From: Diabrotica undecimpunctata
Lineage: Eukaryota; Arthropoda; Insecta; Coleoptera; Chrysomelidae
Reading direction: 5' to 3'
Length of the DNA: 64,000 bases
Assembly (NCBI RefSeq): GCF_040954645.1
Contig: NC_092809.1
Span: 127,709,914-127,773,913 of the forward strand
Shown here in pieces: positions 1-9,767 of this stretch. The notes beneath the pieces are model-generated. The model had not been told where the DNA came from, searched no databases, and saw only the letters and a list, made by a program, of their open reading frames with translations. Every line of letters begins with the position of its first letter. The stretch's first letter is position 1. Both the position numbers and the translations under genes were made by a program.

Positions 1-665
1 TATTAAATCAGCATCTTCTATAAAACCCGATTTCCATCCTGCATGTAAAATTATGTGTCGCTTCCCTTCTCCATCAGTATGTTTGATAGACTTTACGTTA
101 TCATCTTGCCATATTCTCTTGGTTGTACCCCTAGAAAATATCCATGTTTCGCCTAAATATATAAAATTTGCCCTTTCTTCTTTTAATTTAGAATATTTTC
201 TTAGAAAGTTAATTCTTTTATGCACAACAGAACTTGTTTCACAAACGGCTTTTCTGTTATCCTTCTTTTGAAATTTGAAACCCAAATTATGTATCACTTG
301 CCATAGACTTGTTCTGCCAATTTCGTTAAATTTTCTATCTTTTAATTCCGAGAGAATTGTATTTAAGGTCACATGTTCATTGTTGGCTTGCATTCGATAA
401 ATGGTATCACGAATTTCGAATTTTTTTCCATCTGGAATATCTTTCGTTTTCAATGATAGGCGAGTTTTTCGGTGATCTTCTTTCGGCCGTTCATTATTGC
501 GATTTTGTAATACTCCTCTTAGTTTGGTTTCACTAATTCCTAGAGCATCACATACGCGTTGTTGAACATTACCGATTTTAAAGGACCGCCATTTTCTTTT
601 TCATCCGTAAAATACTTATGTACACTACAAATTAGACTATCTACATCTAGCACACGTCTAGGCAT
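1..665 (-). pseudogene. Tc1/mariner-like DDE transposase, N-terminal two-thirds, cut by the left edge
   Basis: Read on the minus strand from an ATG near 665 the frame begins MPRRVLDVDSLICSVHKY. After a one-base shift near 560 it continues with a helix-turn-helix stretch containing VCDALGISETKLRGVL, and then with WQVIHNLGFKFQKKD. The start of the catalytic domain follows as NFIYLGETWIF, then HIILHAGWKSGFIEDADLI at the window edge. In this insect transposase family the equivalent motif is DETW, so the first catalytic aspartate is a glycine here (codon GGC near 152). The protein would cut and paste its own element, but the shift and the lost Asp say the copy is dead. The C-terminal catalytic residues lie outside the window. 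The family assignment is from remembered motifs and the exact clade is uncertain. Confidence 0.75.
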
Positions 666-1381
666 TTTTAAATATTTCCACCAAACATACAATGTCAACA
701 CTGGCAAAGAATCAATTCAACTGCAATATTGTAACAAATTTATACCTACCCTAATGTTATCTTAATGTATTTTAAAATATGACCATTAATGCAGTTTTTA
801 CATAATTTTCTGGGAAGTCGTTTTGCAACTGGTTATCAATGAGTCATTAGCATAATTTTGTTAATCCGAAACCCGCGTAAATATAGCGAACCGACTATAT
901 GTTAGAGATACTTAATGACCATCATTGTAACTTTCGCTGATAATGCCCATGAAAATGCAGGTATATCAACTGTTTACTTAATTATTTTCCACCCGTATAT
1001 ATACATTTATATAATACTTAAAACAAAGGTTTATTATTTTATTTTGAAGACTTTTATTATGTTTTTTTTTATTTCGCTTTGTATGAACTTTTTCAAAGCT
1101 TTCATTACATATAAAGACAAATCTGAAGAATTTACTTAAAATAAAATTTAAGTTGTTAAACAAAAGTTTAAAAAACGACCTTTCTTATATACACAAAGGA
1201 AAAGTCCTTCGAACAAAACACACAATACGAAATTGATTTCTACGAAAACTGGATGCCTACAGAGTAAATTTATTAGCCTTCTTTATCAATACTTTGAAAA
1301 ATTCGCTGATTCTCTATATCAGACATTTTATCTCTGGAGACAGGATCCGTATCTTAAATAAAATTTAAAAATATCCAAAAT
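666..1381. other. No gene recognised; AT-rich intergenic DNA
   Basis: The first part probably holds the 5' flank of the transposon to its left. Short ORFs on both strands around 915-1163 overlap each other and are of low complexity. I see no domain, tail repeat or TIR that I can pair. Confidence 0.5.
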
Positions 1382-1591
1382 CTAGACAGGTGGTACACAG
1401 GTCGACGAAGCATAAATTGAAGTAAGGTAATCGATACAATTTTCATCTTCTGACATCATGCGGAATCCGACAAAATGTCCCCGAAGGTAGTTCTTGAAGG
1501 AATTGGTTTTTTTATATACGTTTTCCCCTGGGCGTTCTAAGATATATGTAAATTCAACATTTGTGGTATTTGAATTTATATTCATATACAC
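1382..1591 (-). CDS. Unassigned 69-codon open frame, possible terminal exon
   Basis: I do not recognise this frame. It reads through ERPGENVYKKTNSFKNYLRG and HFVGFRMMSEDENCIDYL before a stop. Its composition is more protein-like than the surrounding AT-rich noise. Just upstream on the minus strand the sequence reads CACAATTTTAG followed by GT, which could be a splice acceptor, so a last exon of a host or TE gene is possible. There are no transmembrane segments, no domain and no neighbour that explains it. It could equally be a chance ORF. Confidence 0.2.
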   Translation of the reverse strand: MYMNINSNTTNVEFTYILERPGENVYKKTNSFKNYLRGHFVGFRMMSEDENCIDYLTSIYASSTCVPPV

Positions 1592-1744
1592 CTAAAATTG
1601 TGTATTTCGATAAATCAAATGTTTAAAGTTAATTTACATGTAGGTTTTATACAGTTACCTCAAATTAAACAAATTATTTTGACGGTTTTAAATAAATTAT
1701 TTTGAATAAAGACGGTCTCTATCGTAAAGAAAGTTGTCCGTGTA

Positions 1745-1890
1745 GTCTCACTCCATATATTTACATTTTGCCATGCGTACTATTGTTACGGTTTTCTGCC
1801 AGTTGGGATTTCGGCCTATGACTATGATCCTGGTTTTACTCGTGTTAACTTTCAGGCCGAGATCGGCACTGTCTATGGTTAATATTCTAA
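1745..1890 (-). pseudogene. Non-LTR retrotransposon RT fragment (region after the YxDD motif)
   Basis: On the minus strand the translation includes IDSADLGLKVNTSKTRIIVI followed by GRNPNWQKTVTI. The 'GLKVN..KT..I' pattern is the conserved block downstream of the YADD motif in LINE-type reverse transcriptases. Only about 50 codons survive, with no frame beyond them. It is a relic unconnected to the larger minus-strand element starting at 2075. Confidence 0.7.
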
Positions 1891-2074
1891 TTCAGTTGCT
1901 GTTTTAAGAGAAACAACTGAAGTCCAGTCAACGTTGTTTAACGACTGTTTTAACATCAGGATGCCATTACTTGTTATATGTCTACTGCATGTATTAGCAC
2001 TATGATTTTTTTCGGATTTTATTTTTAAGTAGGGAAATTGAGCAAGATAATCAGAAATATTTCTTCTTCTTATT

Positions 2075-3357
2075 CTTCAGCCTTAAGTAATCCAACTTTG
2101 GACATAGGCCTCCCCCAAATAAATCCAGTGTCTTCTATTTTGCGCCACTTGCTTCCAGTTGTGTTCTACGATCTTCTTAATATCATCAGCCCATCTCATT
2201 TGTGGTCTTCCTCTGCTTCTCTTTCCTAACCATGGCCTTCACTGTTGTATTTCGTGATTCCATCTCTTATCCTTCAGTCGGGCATTGTGTCCTGCGAAGC
2301 TCCATTTTAATTTGGCAGCATGTTCTCCTGCTTCTTTTACTTTGGTTTTGCTTCTAATCCATTTGTTTGTTTTTTTGTCTATAAGTCTCACCCCGAGCAC
2401 TCATCTTTCCATCGCTCTTTGTGCTTTTACTATTTTATCCATATTGGACTTGGTAAGTGTCCACGTCTGTGAACCGTACGTGAGTATAGGGAGGATACAC
2501 TGATCGTAAATTCTGGTTTTCAAATACTGTTTTATTTTAGTGCTTTTCAAGATCCAACTCAGTTTTCCAAATCCTGCCCACGCTAACCTAAATCTTCTGG
2601 TAATTTCGGCAGTTTGATTTTCTTTGTTAATTTTCATTATCTGTCCCAGGTAGATGTATTCGCTTACTCTTTCTAAATTTATGTCGTTCAATATTATTTC
2701 TGGAATGTTCGGTGTATTTGTCATTATTTTTGTTTTTTTTTAATTTATCTTAAGACCTACTTGTTCTGAAGCTTAAAATAGTTGCGTCATCATGGTCTGT
2801 AGTTTTTCGAAACTTGTAGCGAATATTACAATGTCATCAGCGTATCTTAAATGACTCAGTTTTCTTCCATTAACATTTACTCCCTTATCTGCCCAGTTAA
2901 TGTCTTTGAACACGTCTTCAGGTCCAAGTATGAATAGCTTTGGTGAGATAACATCTCCCTGGCGAACTCCTCTGTTGATTGGTATAGCTTTGCTTTTCGC
3001 ATCAATTTGTATTTTCATTGTAGCTGTCTTGTAAATATTGTGTATGAGCATTCTGTATCGGGAGTCTATCCTGCAGTTGTTCATAGCTCTCTCTATTGCC
3101 CAAAGTTCTATGGAGTCAAATGCCTTTTCATAATCAACGAAGCCAATATATAAGTTCAAGTGATATTCATTGGCTTTCTCTATCAGAGTTCTGACTGTAA
3201 GAAGATGATCCGCTGTACTGTAACCTTTTCGGAATCCTGCCTGCTCTACTAGTTGATAGCTATCTAGCTTCGACGTTAACCTGTTAGTTATTGCTCTCAT
3301 AAACAATTTGTACATTTGGAACAGCAGGGAGATTGGCCTATAGTTCTTGAGCTCTCA
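2075..3357 (-). pseudogene. Non-LTR retrotransposon reverse transcriptase and C-terminal region (RTE-like, 5'-truncated)
   Basis: The minus strand encodes an RT that would copy the element's RNA at a nicked target. The order is NYRPISLLFQMYKLFMRA, then QAGFRKGYSTADHL, then YIGFVDYEKAFDSIE, then INRGVRQGDVISPKLFI, then the catalytic block LRYADDIVIFA near 2835-2865. A frame break separates this from the thumb region, VSEYIYLGQI and YGSQTWTLTKSN. A further shift near 2400 leads to VLGVRLIDKKTNKWIR, GHNARLKD and RGRPQMRWADDIKKIVEHNW. It ends near 2078 with LGEAYVQSW. The endonuclease half is missing. The catalytic YADD is intact but shifts and a stop kill the gene. RTE-like placement is by overall similarity to insect elements ending 'GEAYVQ'; the clade is not certain. 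Confidence 0.85.
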
Positions 3358-3771
3358 AGAACTCAAGATCAGAAATACATGGGTCCACAACTCCACAACC
3401 AACTATCTCACTGCTTATGTTTGTTAAGATCTTATCTAAACAAGTTGCTGATCTAGTTGTGATTCTAGTAAATTCAATAATATTTATGGTTAAGCCAAAA
3501 GTAAAAATTAGATTACGGAAACTGTTTAATTCCTTAGAAGCTTTTTTGAAATCAATGTTGAAATCTCCAATTATTATTATTTCTAAAAAATTAGCAGAGC
3601 AAAACTCCAATAACTTTTTAAATAGCTCTAGAAAAACCCCCATTTCCGGTTCAATACACTGTTAATAAAATAGTTTTAAAATCTATAATTTCTAATGCAC
3701 AAAGTTCACCCCCATATTCACATAATATATCATTTAAGCAAATTGTTCGTGTAGAGATTTTATTTATTCTT
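3358..3771 (-). pseudogene. AP-endonuclease fragment of a second non-LTR retrotransposon (Jockey/CR1-type)
   Basis: The minus strand reads RTICLNDILCEYGGELCALE, then after a stop and shift near 3660 MGVFLELFKKLLEFCS, IIIIGDFNIDF, and INIIEFTRITTRSATCLDKI. GDFN with the downstream 'TR.T..S.T.LD.I' block is the apurinic-endonuclease signature of Jockey/CR1-like LINEs. Such an enzyme nicks the target to prime reverse transcription. The style differs from the RT directly downstream, so two different elements were joined at about 3357. This is a truncated pseudogene. Confidence 0.75.
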
Positions 3772-3774
3772 CTT

Positions 3775-3965
3775 TAAGTGCCATCTTCGTTCCGAAGGTT
3801 CGCAATCATCAGGGTTATACGTATTTTCGAAACTGCTGACCAAAACAATTCGTTGTTGCTACAGCTATACCATTTCCGTAGATTCTTTAGCCAGGAGTTT
3901 CGTCTTCTACCTATGGACCTTTTTCCTGCTATTTTCCCTGCTATATCTTTTATTTATTATCGCTA
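3775..3965 (-). pseudogene. 3' end of a GAA-tailed non-LTR retrotransposon family
   Basis: The minus-strand translation includes GRRRNSWLKNLRKWYSCSN and SKIRITLMIANLRNEDGT followed by a stop. It closely resembles the C-termini at 27.1-27.3 kb, 28.9-29.25 kb, 31.9-32.24 kb and 48.4-48.6 kb. The stop is followed by a short TTC/GAA run (3767-3777 on the plus strand), the tail type of this family. It is an extreme 5'-truncated copy. Confidence 0.75.
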
Positions 3966-4908
3966 AAAATTACAACACCTTTGTGTTCCCTTACCTTCCG
4001 ACAATAAAAAGTTGACAAAAAATACCCATCAAACTTTAATGTTGTTAATTCATTTTCTCTGAGTCAGTGTTCAGAGAAACAGAATATATTGTATCTTTTA
4101 TTTTTCAAAAAAATATGCTGATCTATTTTGTTTAATAAACTTTGTGTATTTACATGAAATATATTAACTAGACTAATCTGGTCAGAGTTTGCGCTAAAGA
4201 TTTTTGTTTACTATTAAATTATATTTTGTTTATTATTACTGCTACAGCTAGCCTTTTAGTTACTAATTTAGAAAACCGACAACGGCAATGGTGTATAAAA
4301 CCATTGACATTGTGGAAAAATCAAACTTCTAGACTTGCATGAAAACAGAGAAAATTGCACCAAACCGATTATCACGCAATTGCAAGAAGATGCAGAAAAT
4401 AATCAGCTGGCGACATACTGGCATGCCTTTAGGCAACTTTCTTGCGTCTTGTGGGTATAATTGCAAGCTTTAAAACATACTTTCTAAAATATTGCGTAAA
4501 AAGTTAACATATTTTATGTTAATAAAGTCACAATTTTTGCGTTCATATTCTAAGCACATTAAATTTAAAAATACACCATTTGTAAATTAAACTGTTCCGG
4601 TGGACGAAGCTCTAAAATACCGCGGGATTTTATCTGAAAAGAAAAATACTCGTGTTTTTCGGGAATATTCATGTACGGAACCAGTTATCAGTGAAATATT
4701 TTCATTTCTGCTTTATACGGGAATGACGTTATCATGGGAATGGATAAAGACCGCTTCGAATTCATGACATGAAAAAGTTTCAGCGGCTTAGTTGTGTAAT
4801 TAGGAAGAGGACGCTTTGGATTAAAAGTTTTATTGGAAAATCTATTTATAGGTTTTGAGATAGTATGTATGAAAGGTATCAGTTTTATTTAAATTTAAGG
4901 ATTAGTAG
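3966..4908. other. No gene recognised
   Basis: AT-rich sequence. A slightly more GC-rich patch at 4600-4860 shows no conserved frame on either strand. No TIR, tail or repeat was paired. Confidence 0.4.
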
Positions 4909-5238
4909 TAGATTCAAGAAACCAACTGGGATTTAGAAAAGGCTTAGGCACTAGAGAGGCGTTATTTACTATACAAACACTCATAGAACTGCTTCGAGAT
5001 ACGTCAACTGTGACGTATTCATATGCCTAGTTGACTTTGAGAAAGGCTTCGACAAAACAAAGTACAGAAGACTTGCAAACATCTTACAGAACATAGAAAA
5101 AAATGATGAGGATGTGAGAATCATTACAATACCGATTTTAGAAAGCCATAGTACAGTAGATCAACAAAAATCTAAAGAATTACCTATAAAAAGAGGAGAA
5201 CGACAAGGATTTGTAATATCCCCTTTAATTTTTAATAG
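4909..5238 (+). pseudogene. Non-LTR reverse transcriptase, 5' part, interrupted by a transposon
   Basis: The plus strand gives RNQLGFRKGLGTREALFTIQ. After a shift it gives CLVDFEKGFDKTKYRRLANI, and then KRGERQGFVISPLIFN immediately before the TIR at 5239. These are RT fingers and palm blocks of a LINE. The frame resumes beyond the transposon at 7834, so the break is a later insertion. Several internal stops show the copy was already decaying. Confidence 0.8.
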
Positions 5239-7833
5239 AATCGGTCATTTCAGAAACAACATGAGTCAGAAATTATAGTTTTGAGTAAATCACAAAAAAC
5301 TGTTTTAAAGCGCTGTAAGAAAAACTGCTTTAAAATTAAGTGTTGCAATAATATTTCACTATAAAGTACATTATGCATTACATATTTTTTGTAAAAAATG
5401 TTTTTTCTTATTATCATCTTTATCAGTCATATTATGGTTAAAAAAAAAGACTTATGTTGTTTCAGAACCGAAATAAAAAAAAAATATTTTTTTGGAAATT
5501 TTCTTGTCTCTCAAACAAAGTATAAACATTAATCATCATTAATTGCGTCAGTAGTAGGCCACTGCATAATCTTTTCAAAAAATTATTTTTTTTTCTGGTA
5601 CGTGGTTCATGAGCTTGCGTATATCTTCAATTTGTTTTATTTATTGGTGCTTTACCATCCGAATAGGCCAGAACTGTTAGTAAAGATTTAATTCCGATGG
5701 AAAAATGAAATTAATATATTCCGATAGTGTTACAGCCTGTGGTTAAAGATTTAAAAAAATGTTAGTAGTATTTAAAAAAATGTTGAAAACTGATTTTTTT
5801 ATCCTCTTCTTTTCTATCCATTAAGTCGGTAGACAAACATATTTTTTTGTAATGTTTAGGCCACCACTTTTAAATTCAAAAATATTCGATGTTTTCACAA
5901 TTTAACAAGAAAGTTTTTGTGTCGTGTAGAATTAACTATCATTTCTGTATATTCTTTTGTGGTAGACACGGTCAAAGTTTTTTATGACTGGAAGGAAAAA
6001 GTCAGTTAAGATCTGATTTCACGTACAGTGCGTCTGTGTATAAGCCTTATACTTATTTCACCCTAATAGGGCTCTTCAGAGACGGATATTCACGGTCGCT
6101 CTAAACGTGAAAATAATTCTTTTCTGTCCTAGGAAGCAACTATAACATGGCTTCGTATAGACGCAAATAGCGATATCTGATATTAAAATCCGTAAACTAA
6201 TTTTCGAAACTAAATTCAGATTTATGCTTTAATCTAGAAGGCAAAACAGACGTTGATAAAGATGTTATTATTTTTATATTATATTTTTTATGACTCTCTT
6301 TATTACAGCAAAGTTTCCATCGTTCGGTAAAAAGGAATGGACACGATGTGGAAACTACTGGCTTATGGTTTTTAAACTTCCAGTATCTACTAACAAAAGT
6401 GGAAATCTCACTACAGTATGATTCTCATTTTGACCGGCACAGCTGTCAGAAAATAAGTGAAGATGTTTCACAGCAGTAGGCACTTCAGACTTGATATAAT
6501 CCATAAGAAACAAAGCAACTTTATTGGGACTCTTTCTGGCTTGACCCTCGTGGTAGGTGTAAAACATCCCTTATTTTTTTTGCATATTGTGAATTACAAA
6601 GACGTTGTAGGTTAGTTGACGTAAGTAAAAAGTCTCCTGTACAAGAGTAAGTGAAAGTTAAAGATTTCACATATTCATCAAACGTCAGGCCATGTCTTGC
6701 ATATCTCTGAAATTAATTTAATTGTAGAACTTCTTTGAACGTCTTTTATATACAGATAATTTCGCAACGGTCACGCGCTTGCTATCTCGTTTAAAGATGG
6801 ATTCTTAATTTTTATTTCCTAACTGTTCACATTCATAGAAAATGTACCTGTGGACGTAGAAAAGATAGAGAAAAATGTTCCTGGAAAATCTTTAAATAAA
6901 ATTTATACTTCACTGAATTATTATTATTATCAGGAAATTTGGCACAAAATAGGTCATACATAATTCGCACATTCAATTTTTTGTCTAAGTAATGCTTCTC
7001 TTTCCCTGTGTAATGTGAAATCTTGGTGGGAAAACTTCCAATATGAGTCTTAAACTGTTCAACTGAATTTTCAGAGTTGCATTCACTGAAATTATTTTTC
7101 CTCGTTTATCTAGTGGTGCTTTTTCTTATACACGAAGCTTAAAAATTCTTAACTCACAGTGTGAACTTCCATGAGAGCTTTTTTGCAAACGATAATTTTG
7201 CCACCCGAGCCTGTCACGGAGTATCTAATGTTATATCTTCTATTCTTTGGATTTTCGTTTCGATGACGTCTCCTTTTTACTTTACACTTTTCCATAAGCC
7301 CTTGTAAGTATGAATCTTGTGCATTCTTGGTAAGCATGCTTCTAAATTTGCATTAACTTTTTCAAATCAATCCAATCGAAAACTACAAAAAGTATATAAT
7401 AATTTCTCGTTTTAAAACTATCTTAACCTTAAAACTTACCAACAGTCTCCTCCTAGTTATTTTGCAGGTACAACATTACTTTTATAATTTTTATATTCTT
7501 TCCCAAACAACCTCGCTTTTTTAATAATTTCTGACTTATAATCGTCTTTTTTACCTCTTTTTTTAGTTTTTTCTAAATTCAGATCAATATACGTGACATT
7601 TATTGCAACCATTTTGATCGTTTTGTTTAAAAATGACAATTCCGCGCCGATATAACATCAGTCGATGACACAATGTGATTTTCAAATGAAATGGGTAGAT
7701 GTAGTTTATTACAGCAAGACGAGACTGATGTCGTTTCTGCTTAGAATGGTACTTTAACGAATAAAAAACGGATTTATGAAGAAATGTCAATATTGCCAAA
7801 AATTCACTCATGTTGTTTCTAAAAAGACCGATT
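5239..7833 (-). mobile_element. Element A: 2.6 kb TIR DNA transposon of the 'GGQN' (DUF7869-like) family
   Basis: The left end reads TCGGTCATTTCAGAAACAAC from 5241. The right end, reverse-complemented from about 7832, reads TCGGTCTTTTTAGAAACAAC. Agreement continues through ATGAGT, roughly 26 of 28 positions. The flanks share TTTAATA (just before the left end and just after the right end), a probable 6-7 bp target duplication. Removing the element and one repeat rejoins an RT frame, which fixes the boundaries independently. An inverted partial copy of the terminal motif, TTATGTTGTTTCAGAACCGA, lies at about 5453-5472. The coding remnant is on the minus strand at 6270-7640. The transposon superfamily is not one I can name with confidence. 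Confidence 0.75.
6270..7640 (-). pseudogene. Degenerate GGQN-family (DUF7869-like) transposon protein
   Basis: Minus-strand pieces occur in the family's usual order. First comes a basic N-terminal stretch, KKRGKKDDYKSEIIKKARLF and EYKNYKSNVVPAK. After a gap comes NAQDSYLQGLMEKCKVKRRR with YSVTGSGGKIIVCKKALMEV. Then come TGKEKHYLDKKLNVRIMYDL, a gap, and MFYTYHEGQARKSPNKVALF. The hallmark LFSDSCAGQNENHTVVRF lies near 6422-6460. The end is FPHRVHSFLPNDGNFAVIKR. I recall this arrangement from many insect and cnidarian proteins carrying a domain listed as DUF7869; that label is from memory. The Asp-rich GGQN block could be part of a nuclease site, but this is inference. Frameshifts throughout show the copy is dead. 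It is the only coding remnant in the TIR element, so it is presumed to be the transposase. Confidence 0.7.
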
Positions 7834-8230
7834 TAATATGCGCACAGGAGATATGTTTAAAGAGGAACTAGATGATATCAATGATGGCATATCAATTAAT
7901 AGAACAATGGAACCGCAGTCCTATCTTTAAAATAAAACGACGCATTGAAATGGCCACTAGAGCTTTCAATAAGATGAAAGCAGTGTTATGCAATGGAAAA
8001 CTGAAAATATGAATTAGAAGTAGAGTATTCAGATTCTACGTATTCTATGTCTTTTGATATAGAGTTGAAGCCTGGACAATTATAGACGCAATCGGAAAAA
8101 TACGTGCGAGCTTTAAAATGTGGTATTGTCGAAGAATATGGAAAGCATCATGGATACAACACGTAAAAAACACGGAAACATTGATTGGTTTAAATGCAGT
8201 TCAAGAGTTTTTTTTCCAAACAGCAGGAGA
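7834..8230 (+). pseudogene. Non-LTR reverse transcriptase, 3' part, resuming after element A
   Basis: The frame resumes as MRTGDMFKEELDDINDGISI, the segment that normally follows 'SPLLFN' in this RT family. Then, after loss of the YADD region, come KRRIEMATRAFNKMKAVLCN, FYVFYVF, EAWTIIDAIGKI and FKMWYCRRIWKASWIQHVKN, the thumb and C-terminal region. The piece ends near 8225. Together with 4909-5238 it is one LINE copy split by element A. Internal stops and the missing catalytic block make it a pseudogene. Confidence 0.75.
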
Positions 8231-8495
8231 TAGAGTGAAGATAGTAATGATCACATTTAACCTCCTATTTAGAGACGGTACGTAAAAAAAAGATAATTAT
8301 ACTGGTTTCTATTTAACCTTTCATTACACGCGCGTGGACTGACAGCCCGTGTATAAATATATAATTTCTCGCATACCTCCCACTATTTTCTGTAGCCGGT
8401 TTGTAAGTCTTCACTCACTCGGCTGCTTTATGTTAGTCTAGACTGAAAAGTTAGTACGCTAACTTATTTCTAAATTATAAGCAAGTGCGGATTGA

Positions 8496-8998
8496 AAACT
8501 GCGAGACACATTTATTGCCAACATACCAATTAGCCTCAAAAGAAAAGTATTTGACCAATGCGTATTACCGGTCATGACCTATGGGGCGGAAACAATGATT
8601 CAAACCAAGACTACGGCTTCAAAATTGAGAGTGACACAGAGACGAATGGAACGATCTATATTGGGAGTGACGTTGCGAGACCGAATAAGAAACGAAGATC
8701 TGCGAAGAAGGACGAGTATTGCTGATGTTGTGGAACGCATAGCGGAACTTAACTGGAATTGGGCAGGCCATGTAGCGAGAATGACTCACGATGGACGAGT
8801 ATAACTACATATTGGAGGCCAAGAGCAGACAAACGTAGTAGAGGAAGACCACCTACCCGTTGGGCTGACGACATCAGGCGTATCACGAAAAATTGGCAAC
8901 AACGAGCACAAAATCGCAAAGAATGGAGGAGTTTAAGGGAGGCCTATGTCCAGCAGTGGACGTGATAAATGAAGGCTGGATGATGATGATGATGATGA
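8496..8998 (+). pseudogene. 5'-truncated non-LTR retrotransposon with GAT tail, inserted in the piggyBac left end
   Basis: The frame reads ISLKRKVFDQCVLPVMTYGA, then TQRRMERSILGVTLRDRIRN and NWNWAGHVARMTHDGR. After a shift it gives GRPPTRWADDIRRITKNW and LREAYVQQWT. This is the C-terminal region of an RTE-like RT protein. It ends in (GAT)n at 8979-8998. TGCGGATTGA occurs at 8486-8495 and again at 8999-9008, a 10 bp TSD. The truncated 5' end, the 3' microsatellite tail and the TSD are what target-primed reverse transcription leaves. The copy cannot move by itself. Confidence 0.85.
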
Positions 8999-9008
8999 TG
9001 CGGATTGA

Positions 9009-9305
9009 GAGTCCATGCGCATGTACTGATGTAACATAGGTTTTATATTAATTGGAGTATTTAATTAGCAAAAGGTAAGATCATATTTTTTTCAACTCAT
9101 ATTATTGTAGTTAGTGTGTGAGCATATATTCCCATAATATTTGTGTAAAATTAATCTTTTTTCTGCATATTCTTATAATGAAAATTGATTCTTTTTGTAA
9201 AGAAATATTCTTTGCAAATAATTAGAAGGTAAAGCAAGTTTTGACTAAATTTATTTTTGTCAGATAGCATCTTACTAATCAGAGCAGAACTGCCTTCAAT
9301 AGTTA
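9009..9305. other. piggyBac left non-coding region
   Basis: AT-rich spacer between the left subterminal repeat and the transposase start. No other feature seen. Confidence 0.4.
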
Positions 9306-9766
9306 ATGAAGGAAGCATTATTAGATGATGAGCAAGAAGAACCTTTCTATGATGATGATGATTACCAAGAAGAAGATTATGTAGAAGAAAGAAGTAATAA
9401 TTTAGAGAGCGAACAAGATATTTCGGATATTGAAGTAAAAGCATCTCCTGTCACAGGCATTTTTTATTGGCAAAAACAAATCTATAAACAAAGTGGAAAA
9501 ACGTCTAACAAGGTCAAAAAACAAAGTGGAAAAAAGACGGACCATCACAGATTGTTAAAACTAGATCTGTAAATTTATTAAAACATTAACCTGGTCCGAA
9601 AACTTCAACTAAAATATTGAAAGATCCACTTGAAATCTGGAAATACCTTTTTAATGCAGGTATGTTAAAAATTATTGTCAAATATTGCTTCAACCGCAGC
9701 CAATTATTAGTCCTTTTCATTTGGTGGATGAGAAACTGGAAGCGTTTTGAGAACGTTGCTTATTTA
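9306..9766 (+). pseudogene. piggyBac-like transposase, N-terminal part
   Basis: The frame starts at an ATG at 9306 (MKEALLDDEQEEPFYDDDDY). The acidic N-terminus continues through ESEQDISDIEVKASPVTGIF, as is usual for piggyBac transposases. A one-base shift near 9545 leads to IVKTRSVNLL, KILKDPLEIWKYLFNAGMLK and IIVKY. About 100 codons are then missing. The frame resumes as SPFHLVDEKLEAF followed by a stop and ERCLF at the hAT insertion. VDE.L..F normally carries the first catalytic Asp (D268 in the reference protein), which is present here. The protein would excise at TTAA sites. Deletion, shift and stop make it inactive. Confidence 0.85.
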
Positions 9767-9767
9767 A

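Noticed and set aside
915..1163. Overlapping ORFs on both strands
   Set aside because: AT-rich low-complexity translations with no family resemblance.
9151..9444. Minus-strand 97-codon ORF
   Set aside because: Antisense to the acidic piggyBac N-terminus; the His/Leu-rich translation is an artefact of GAT/GAA repeats.
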